This document shows positions 9,101-16,200 of a DNA stretch of 19,929 nucleotides, in pieces; position 1 is the first letter of the stretch; each line of letters opens with the position of its first letter. Location: the NCBI GenBank assembly GCA_023416455.1, contig JAEZHQ010000630.1, positions 1-19,929 on the forward strand, given 5' to 3'. The notes beneath the pieces were generated by a model that worked only from the letters and a program-made list of their open reading frames with translations, ran no database searches and was not told the DNA's origin. A program made the position numbers and the translations under genes. This stretch comes from Pseudomonadota bacterium. GTDB lineage: Bacteria > Pseudomonadota > Alphaproteobacteria > Azospirillales > Azospirillaceae.

Positions 9101-10449
9101 AGCAGGCTTTCGTAGACGGAGCCCAGCTCCTCCGTCTCCATGTCCCGCCAGTTGACGCGGGTCAGCGGCTGCCCCTCCGGCCGCATCCAGGCCATGCGGA
9201 AGATGGCGGACAGCATCCGCCGGTTCTCGATGCGGGCGGACGTCAGGTGCGGCGTGAGGCCCCGGGCGAAGAGGCCGCCCAGCGCCGGCAGGCCCAACCG
9301 CGGCTCGCCCCGGCCGAGCGCGGTGAAGGTGGCCTTCAGGCCCTCCCAGACATCGACGTTGCGGTCCCAGGCGGTGCGCCGCATGCAGCGTTCGCGCAGG
9401 CGCCCGACGCCGTAGCCCTCGGCGTAGGCACGGCGCGCCGCGTCCTGCGTGCCGGGGGGATGCAGCAGGTTGCGGTCTTCCGCCGCGAACAGGAAGATCA
9501 GGCGGTAGACGAGGCGCAGCAGCTCCTCGAAATAGCCCTGGCGGGACAGCCGGCCGCCGCTCAGCGCCTCGCGCAGGGCGGCGTTGGCGGGGTGCTCGAT
9601 GAACCCTTGGCCGAGGTCGAGCAGGGCGTCCTTCACCCCGTCGCGCAGCTTGTCGCGGGCGGTCATGCCCTCCACCCGGCCGCGCTCGCGCCAACGCTCC
9701 AGCGGTCCGTCGGAGGGGGGCGCACCGGCGGCGCCGAAGCGGCTGCTGTGGATGAGCAGCCACAGGGCGGAGAAGTCGGCGAACATCCCCTCGCCGAAAA
9801 TGCGGTCCAGGTCGGCCTCGATCCAGGCGGGGCGGGTCAGGCTGACGTTGTCGCGCATCAGGCGCAGCGTCGCCCCGTCCGCCGCGATGCCCCACAGCAC
9901 CCGCTCGTCGGCGTTCAGATACTCCTGAAGCAGCAGCGTCGCGGAGCGGCGGCGCCCACCATCGGCGAAGAGCGTCAGGCTTTCATCGATGCCCGGACGC
10001 CGCGCGCCCTCTCCGGCGGCGGGCGCGACGACGATGGGAACGCGCCCATCCAGCGCCGCGTGGCCGATGGGGAACACACGCTCGCCCAGGACCACCGGCG
10101 GCACCGGCGCGATGCCCTCGAACCCGAAGCATTGGCGCAGCAGGTCGAGCATGAAGCGCTCCGACGCCGCCGGGCTGGCCGCGCGCACCGCGGCGAAGCG
10201 GCTCCACAGCGCCTCGCCGATGCGGAAATAGCGGGCGATCTCGTCGCGCAGCTTGCATCCGGGCGGCACGCCGTAGGCGTCGGGATCCTGCTCCCCGGCG
10301 CGCTCCGCGCCGATCTCGCCCATCAGGTGCGGGGTGAGCAGGGCGCCGACGATCTCAATGGCGGCGAATTCCAGCCGCGCGGCGCGGCGCGAGGCGCGCA
10401 GGCGGGCGCGGCGCTGGGGCTTGGCGGCGGTCGAGGGGGGACGGGCCAT
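6121..10449 (-). CDS. Large N6-adenine DNA methyltransferase (Eco57I/PglX/DrmMI-like)
   Basis: A 1442-residue protein. It has the class-specific GSYYTPDALV segment, SAM-binding motif I DPACGSGHF (523-531) and catalytic motif IV NPPW (789-792), which together define a gamma-type N6-adenine methyltransferase. The C-terminal 500 residues should hold target recognition, and the end (ERRRYGEYRTQRLVL) is typical of these long enzymes. The N-terminal 500 residues are present and helical, but I see no PD-(D/E)XK catalytic motif. It therefore looks like a methylase-only protein, as in BREX PglX and DISARM DrmMI, and not a type IIG restriction enzyme. The open frame runs 142 codons further upstream, inside the helicase gene. 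I chose ATG at 10449 because it lies 8 bases after the helicase stop; its ribosome site is weak, so coupling is likely. Bases 6481-6660, encoding about residues 1264-1323, are markedly AT-richer than the rest. Confidence 0.88.
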   Translation of the reverse strand: MARPPSTAAKPQRRARLRASRRAARLEFAAIEIVGALLTPHLMGEIGAERAGEQDPDAYGVPPGCKLRDEIARYFRIGEALWSRFAAVRAASPAASERFMLDLLRQCFGFEGIAPVPPVVLGERVFPIGHAALDGRVPIVVAPAAGEGARRPGIDESLTLFADGGRRRSATLLLQEYLNADERVLWGIAADGATLRLMRDNVSLTRPAWIEADLDRIFGEGMFADFSALWLLIHSSRFGAAGAPPSDGPLERWRERGRVEGMTARDKLRDGVKDALLDLGQGFIEHPANAALREALSGGRLSRQGYFEELLRLVYRLIFLFAAEDRNLLHPPGTQDAARRAYAEGYGVGRLRERCMRRTAWDRNVDVWEGLKATFTALGRGEPRLGLPALGGLFARGLTPHLTSARIENRRMLSAIFRMAWMRPEGQPLTRVNWRDMETEELGSVYESLLELQPLPRADTRSFSFAEGDETKGNARKTTGSYYTPDALVRLLLDSTLDPVLDAAEARNPADPAAEILRLTIVDPACGSGHFLLGAARRAAARIARLRSPGVPSQAEFQHALREVVSHCIHGVDRNPMAVELCKVALWIEALEPGKPLTFLDARIRCGDSLIGVFDYGMLRKGIPDAAYAPLTGDDKAVAKAYARHNAVQRDGKGATGFLADLRPPTDLIDAHQRLMDMPEDTLAQIAAKQAAFTDLHRGNGWQNLKIACDLYVAAFFLPKTGAAPTPEVLKHPVMPLTDHVWAAVRGTLPYGPLVALADGVAERIGAFHWPLQFPHVFALGGFDVVVGNPPWERLKLQEQEFFAARSPDIAGAPNKAARAALIKALANVPEDSSQAALLKEFEFAKRAAEASSEFARGTPRYPLTGVGDVNTYALFAEHFTRLTRDRGRAGVIVPTGIATDSSTSAFFGNLVSDRKLIRIIGFENESRIFPAVHHAFKFCLIVMGANEGAPTRFCFLIREFAQLDQTERHFSLCTEQIERINPNTKTAPIFRSKADAELTAKFYDRASVLIEERTREDGGDVNPWGITFQAMFHMSGDSELFRTVAQLSAEGWVRDGSDWMREANGVTERRVPLYEAKMIHHFDHRWATYANGSVEDEEGARDATLAEKQDPAFEPAPRYWVPEDEVTLRAARVPSGLKRAWREGSGERCAKTLAEWLVGWFDLSQGRRMREEDLGRILGRDRPWRSILGRNPALWLMEPKTLENGQDTQRTTPLTPDDVTFLAEGPDDPLDLAATIIARKQPRWLMGWRDICRSTDERTVIADVFPKVGTGDKILLLYTRQENSLNVALLALMHSLVFDFVARQKFGGTSFKYYYMKQIPTLLPSAFTYDDLDFVVPRVLELTYTSHSLRLWAEDLGHFGPPFGWDEERRARLRADLDAFFARKYGLTRDELRYILDPADVKGEGYPSETFRVLQANERRRYGEYRTQRLVLAAFDRLTGA

Positions 10450-10457
10450 GGCGGATG

Positions 10458-13256
10458 TCACAGGCGGGGCATGAGACGGTAGAGACCGATCACGTCGACG
10501 GGCGTCACCGCCTCGACCTTCACGGCGGCCCTGGAGCCCAGCGTCTGGCGCACGCGCTGGTGATCCTCGGCCAGGGCGGCGGCGCGCTCGCCGGCCAGCG
10601 CGTCGAGCGCCGGCCGCAGGGCGGGCAGCGCCGCGACCGCCTTGGCGAGCTGCGCGTCGCGCACGGCGTCCACCATGTTGGCGCCGGGCGCCTCCAGCAG
10701 CGCGAAGGCGGCGTCGCCCTCGGCCACACGCTCCATCGCCCTGCCGGCGAAGGCGACGGCGCCCGCCTCCTCGGCCATGGCGAACTGCGGGCCGAGCCGC
10801 CCCTTCGAGTCGATGCGGTGGCGGATGCGCAGCAGCAGAAGCGTGGTCACCGCATCCACCGCGTCCGTCTCCCACACGCCGCAGCGCGGCAGGGTCGCCG
10901 GGTCGTCGGCGGGGGCGTGGCGGTCGAGCGCGTTCTCCAGGAAGCTTTCGGCCAGGATGCCCGGCAGCGGGTGGGCACGGTGGATCGACAGGTAGCCGGC
11001 GGCGGGCCGCGCCTCGAACGCGATGCGCAGCGGCTTGGGCTGGGCGCCCTCGTCCAGCAGCCCTTCGGCCTGGAAGCGTTCCCGCAACCGATCGGGGGCG
11101 AGGTGCAGCGACGCGGCATGGCCGCGCGGCAGCGCCGCCAGTCCGGCTCCCAGGCGCATCATGGCGCGGGCGACGAAGCGCTCCGCATCCTCAAAGCCGC
11201 CCAACGCCTTGCGGGTTGTCTCCCACTCCGCAATCACCTCCTCCGGTTTCAAGGCGTGCTGGGCAAAGATGGTGCGGGCCTTCTTCTCCCGCTCCGATGC
11301 GTTTGTCCAGGCGGTATCGATCTGTTTGGCGGCGTCGGTGTCGGCCACACCGAAGTCCAGCGACATCTGCCGCCGCTCGCGCGCACGCAGCAGCACGGCG
11401 GCCATCAGCGCCTTGGTCAGGCTGCCACCGTCGTTCGGCATGGGCACCTGCACGCCGGTCTGCTTCTCGATGGCGCGGGCCTTGCGCAGGATCACGTCGA
11501 GCACGGCGCCATCCACCGGGTTGTTCTCTCCGTACAGCAGGACGGTGCGGACTTTCTCGCTCTTCTGGCCGAACCGGTCGACGCGCCCTTCGCGCTGCTG
11601 GTGGCGGGTGGGGTTCCAGGAGAGATCGTAATGCACCACCGCGTCGAAGCAGGACTGGAGGTTCACACCTTCGGACAGGCAGTCGGTGGCGACGAGGATG
11701 CGCCGCTCCTCCTCCCCCAGCGCCAGGACGCGGGCTTCGCGTTCCTCACCCGGCAGGGCGCCGGTGACCGTTTCCACGGTGTGGTCCCGGAACGCCTTGG
11801 CGAGCGCCGCGCCCACCGCCTCGGCCGTGGCGATGTAGCGGCAGAAGACCACGGGCGAGAAGCCGTCCCCGATCAGCGCATCCAGCATCCGCTTCAGCGC
11901 CGAGAATTTCGGGTCGCGCGGCATGTTGGCGGCCAGCGCATCCGCGGTGGCGACGAGGACGGCCAGCCGCGGGTCTTCGATGGCCGCACCCGGTTCGACG
12001 TCGTCCTCGGCGAGGTCTTCGTCGTCCAGCGTGGTGGCGGCGATCCGCTCCGCCTCGGCCGCGTCGTCCTCTTCCAGGATGGCGCGCGTGCGCAGGGCGC
12101 GCGCCGCCGCGGCCGGGCTGGACCCGACGCAGCGCATCAGCGCCAGCGTGCCCCAGAAAGCCAGCCGCCGGCCCCGCTCGCCCTGCTGCGCCTCCACGAC
12201 CTCGGTGCAGTAGTCGAGGACGTCGCTGTAGAAGCGCTCGACCGTGCCGGACAGGGTGTATCCCTGCTCGGCCGTTTCGCGGATGGGAAACAGGCCGGGC
12301 TCACGCCACGCCTCGATGTCGGGGCGTCGGCGCTGGATGAAGCATCCGGCCAGCCGCTCGCGAAGCGCGCGGTAATCGCCGCCCGTGGCCTCCCGCAATC
12401 CGCCGAATTCCGGCGCCAGCAGGCCGAGAAGGTTGTGGAACGCCTCCTCGTCGCCGGAGTGGGGGGTGGCGGTCAGCATCACCAGATGGCGGTCGGCCCG
12501 TTCCGCCAGCTTGCGCAGAAGGCCGAAGCGCCGGTGCCGCCCGCGCCCTCCGGACACCGCCGCGTGCGCCTCGTCCACCACCACCATGTCGGGGCAGGCG
12601 CGCAGGAAGTCATCGAGCCGCCGCTCGCTCTTGATGAAGTCCAGGCTGACGACGGTGAAGGGATAGGCTTCGAAGACGCTCATGCTGGTGGGCAGGTCGC
12701 GCTCCAGCCGGGCGGCCTCCGACGCGGTGACCGGCGTGGCGGTCAGGGCGAACTTGCTCTCCAGTTCCGCCGTCCACTGCTCGACGAGATGGGGCGGACA
12801 GAGGACGGTGAACCGGTCGATGTCGCCGCGGTCCAGGAACTCCCGCAGGATCAGGGCGGCCTCGATGGTCTTGCCCACGCCGACGTCGTCGGCGATCAGA
12901 AGGCGCACCGTCTCCTGCCGCAGCGCCATCATCAGGGGCGCCAGCTGGTACGCCCGCGGCTCGAAATTGATGCGCCCGGCGCTGCGGAACGGGCCGGCGC
13001 CGCGGCGCAAGGACAGCCGCAGCGCATCGCGCAGCAGCAGCGCCGCCTCACGCGGGCCGGTCCGCCCGCCCGTGGGCGGATCGAATGTGGCGGGGGTGAT
13101 CGGCTCGATCTCCAGCTCGGGAACCAGCGTCTCCACCTCCTGCTCCGACCCGCTGAGCGGGCGCAGACGCAGCGCGTCGTTCGACGACAGCACGATCCAT
13201 TCACGGCCACGGGCGCGGACGAGTTCACCCGGGGAAAACGGCACAGCGGTGGTCAC
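10458..13256 (-). CDS. SNF2-type DEAD/DEAH helicase (DrmD-like)
   Basis: A 932-residue superfamily 2 helicase of the SNF2 type. Motifs in order: Q/Ia region EPRAYQLAPL (99-108), Walker A ADDVGVGKT (122-130), DEAH (228-231), LTATPHSG (261-268), motif V SEGVNLQ and motif VI QQREGRVDRFGQ (553-564). These proteins use ATP to translocate on double-stranded DNA. The family includes DrmD of class 1 DISARM and RapA-like helicases. Residues 1-95 form a small N-terminal domain, and the last 370 residues are helical and of unknown role. The GTG start (13254-13256) overlaps the stop of the DUF1998 helicase by four bases (GTGA), a classic translational coupling signal. The gene following directly is the methyltransferase, the order drmD-drmMI expected of DISARM class 1. 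The DrmD name stays provisional because similar SNF2 helicases occur in other defence loci. Confidence 0.88.
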   Translation of the reverse strand: MTTAVPFSPGELVRARGREWIVLSSNDALRLRPLSGSEQEVETLVPELEIEPITPATFDPPTGGRTGPREAALLLRDALRLSLRRGAGPFRSAGRINFEPRAYQLAPLMMALRQETVRLLIADDVGVGKTIEAALILREFLDRGDIDRFTVLCPPHLVEQWTAELESKFALTATPVTASEAARLERDLPTSMSVFEAYPFTVVSLDFIKSERRLDDFLRACPDMVVVDEAHAAVSGGRGRHRRFGLLRKLAERADRHLVMLTATPHSGDEEAFHNLLGLLAPEFGGLREATGGDYRALRERLAGCFIQRRRPDIEAWREPGLFPIRETAEQGYTLSGTVERFYSDVLDYCTEVVEAQQGERGRRLAFWGTLALMRCVGSSPAAAARALRTRAILEEDDAAEAERIAATTLDDEDLAEDDVEPGAAIEDPRLAVLVATADALAANMPRDPKFSALKRMLDALIGDGFSPVVFCRYIATAEAVGAALAKAFRDHTVETVTGALPGEEREARVLALGEEERRILVATDCLSEGVNLQSCFDAVVHYDLSWNPTRHQQREGRVDRFGQKSEKVRTVLLYGENNPVDGAVLDVILRKARAIEKQTGVQVPMPNDGGSLTKALMAAVLLRARERRQMSLDFGVADTDAAKQIDTAWTNASEREKKARTIFAQHALKPEEVIAEWETTRKALGGFEDAERFVARAMMRLGAGLAALPRGHAASLHLAPDRLRERFQAEGLLDEGAQPKPLRIAFEARPAAGYLSIHRAHPLPGILAESFLENALDRHAPADDPATLPRCGVWETDAVDAVTTLLLLRIRHRIDSKGRLGPQFAMAEEAGAVAFAGRAMERVAEGDAAFALLEAPGANMVDAVRDAQLAKAVAALPALRPALDALAGERAAALAEDHQRVRQTLGSRAAVKVEAVTPVDVIGLYRLMPRL

Positions 13257-16200
13257 GAGCTACGGCCCTTCAGGACATCGGACAGGGTGGCGAGCGTGGC
13301 GGCGCGCGCGGCAGGATCGCGCGGCAGGCGATAAAGATCCACACCCTTCGCGGCGAGGCTGTCGGCAAGGTCTTCCGTCGCGTCGGCGTCCTCGATGGCC
13401 GCAACGCGCACCGCGCGCCAGAACCAGGGGACGCAGACGCCTTCGACCGTGATCGGCCCATCGCCCGGCGGACAGTCCGGAAGTCCCCCATCGGCGGCCC
13501 CCGTCGAGGGCGGGCGGCTCCGCGAAGCCGCCAGACGCAGGAGAACGGTCAGCACCTGAGCGTTGCGGCGGTCGATCCGCTCATGGTCCGGCTGGTTGAA
13601 GTAGGAGAGCAGACAGCGGTAGCAACCGGCAACGCACCGGGCCGGTGCCTCCCGCAGCGCCGCGGGATCGTCGGATGCGCCATCGATGCTCGCTTCCTCG
13701 ACATGCATCGTGACCAGCGCCGCGCGCGCCACCGCCCGGAAGCCGTCCGCCTCGTTGACGAGGCGGGACAGGGCGCCGGCGCCGCCCTCGGCGGCCTCAT
13801 AGAAGAACAGCGCCTGGCGGTCCCTGCGGCTTGGGGTCGGCTCGCCCAGGATCTCTCCTTCCTCAAGCTGGTAGACCGTCTCGATCCCGCGGGCCAGAGC
13901 GTGCTGGAGTGTGGTCATGACGGTGTCGGCCGCATCCCCCGCCGCCAGCCGCAACGCCTGCGGAAAGCGCAGCAGGAGCGCGTTCTTACGGTCCTCGACC
14001 ACGGGCGTGATCTTCTGGCGTGCCCGCAGCGGATCGGGCGCCTGTTCCTCGGTCTCCGCTCCGACCCACCGGCCGGTCCGCGGATCGATCGAGAAGCCGA
14101 TATCCCCTTCGTCGCGGCGCCGGCGGAGGCCCTTGTTGATGCGCCGCACCGTCGCGGCCGGCGCAAAGGTCGCCGTCAGGATGTCTCCTCCGGCATCCTC
14201 CAGCACACGGGAAACGACGCCGGTCGCGCGCTGAAAGGAAAAGGTGGTCTGGAGGTCGAAGCCCTGGCGGCGGCGATCCTCGTCGTTGGCGGTGATCCGC
14301 TCGACCGGGCGCGTGCCGACGTTCTCGATTCGGTAGAGGCGCGTGATGATCGCGGGGTTGTGGAGTTCGTGGCCGCAGACGTGGCATTCCTCCGGCGGTT
14401 CGCCATCATGACCGGCGCCGCACATGGGGCAGATCGAAGTGGCGAACGTCGCCAACATGCCGTCCGGGCCGCCGCCGGCTCCCTTCAGCAGGGCGCGGTC
14501 GACGCGGAACGCCCGCCCCTCGTGGTAGACGAGGCTGCTTGGCCCGAACTCCGAGATTGCAAGGAAGCGGGCCCGCTGAATATAGCGGCGCCCCTCGCCG
14601 CCGTCACCACCCGGCACATAGGCCATCAGCGGCAGCCGCGGGAAGTTGTAGCCGGGCAGAAAGCCTTCCGTGGCGAGATACCGATAGACGTAGAAGTCCG
14701 CGCCCTGGCTCTCGGTTCCGCCCAGGAGGATGGCGATCTGGTGGTTGCCGTCGCGCTGGCGCAACTCGGCGGCCTGCCGCTCGCGGGAGGAGATGGAGTA
14801 GTCCCGCAGCGTCCTTGCGGCACCATCCACCTGCCGCTCCGCCGAATCCAGCAGGTCGCGCCAGCGGTCGAACACGCAGGCGAAGCGGGACGGCGCCTCC
14901 TGCACCACCCGCCGCGCCACCTCCTTCACGTCGGTGAACCATTCCGGCGGACGGTCGGCGTAGTCCAGCGCCAGCGCGGACAGCACCGCCGCGACCGCGC
15001 GCTCGGCTTCCCGTGCCGTCTGCGCATCGGCGGCCTGAGCGGCGAGGGCCGGGAGAAGCGGCTTGCCCGGGACATCCATATCCAGGTTCGTGCTGATCGA
15101 TGCCTTCAGCTCGATGCCGCTGGCCGCCAGCCATTCCGCATGGAGATGGCTCTGCACCAGATCGGGATTGGTCAGATCGATGGAGGGCGGACGGACCACG
15201 CCATCGACCATCGCCTTCGGCTGTTGGAAGAAATACTGGTCATGCGGGCTCTGCGCCGCGCAATAGGCAATCACCAGGGCGGCCTGACCACTGCGCCCCG
15301 CCCGTCCGCTGCGCTGGGCATAGTTGGCCGGCGTCGGCGGGGTGTTGCGCATGTAGACGACATTCATCGCCGAGATGTCGATGCCCAACTCCATGGTCGG
15401 AGAGCAGAAGAGGGTCGGAAGGAAGCGGCTGTCTTCCCGCAGCGCCTCCATGCGCTCCGCTTCCTGCTGAAGCAGCTTTCGGTCCTCCTCGCCGTAACGG
15501 AACCGCGCCTCACGCAGGCGCCTCCGGTCGCTTTCGACCTGAGCGGTGTGCTCGCGCCCTTCCAGACCGAACAGCGCCGCACCACCGGCCCGCAGCAGCG
15601 CGGCGATCTCCTCGTAGAGCCCGCGGAAGAAACGGTTGTCGTGCTTGACGTCGGGCGCGCCGTCGGCGGTTCGGAACAGAACGGCGGAGGGGTTGAGGCG
15701 CCATCCATCCCCCTCGATGGGTGCCGCGACCTGGAGCGTCAGCCCATAGGCGGCCCCGGCCCGCAGCAGGGTTTCGATGATGCGGATCAGGTCGGGGCCG
15801 GTGGGGCGGGGGCTCCCCGGCGGTCCGAACGGAAGCGCCCGCAGGCGGCGCCCGACCGCGCTCTGTGGACTGCCACGAATGATGAGGTCTTCGTCGCGCG
15901 CCTGCATGTCGCGGCGCGCCGGCGGACGCGGCATGAAGGCCGTGGCCGTCCGGGGCCGCTCGTCGTCCAGACACCAGGGGGGCTTGATCGCCGAGCGTGC
16001 CCGGCTCGCGACACTTTCCACCCGCAGGCGGTCGAGCGCATCGGTCTCGACCGCCAGCCCCTGCCGCATGATGTCGAAGAGTGTCTTTGCCGCGGCCGCA
16101 CGCTGTTCCGGGGAGGAAAGGCGCAGAAACTCGGGGCCGCCGGCGAAAAGAGCCTCGTCACGAACCATTTCGTCGAGCGACTCATAGACCGCTTCGATCA

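Noticed and set aside
7645..10482. 945-codon open frame on the plus strand opposite the methyltransferase
   Set aside because: Antisense shadow, with repetitive Gly/Val/Ala/Arg-rich sequence and no recognisable motif, while the opposite strand has motifs I and IV in the right order.
10450..10875. 142-codon upstream extension of the methyltransferase frame
   Set aside because: It lies inside the helicase gene and is low-complexity; ATG at 10449 fits the operon spacing.
10455..13334. 959-codon plus-strand frame opposite the SNF2 helicase
   Set aside because: Antisense shadow; the minus strand carries all helicase motifs.
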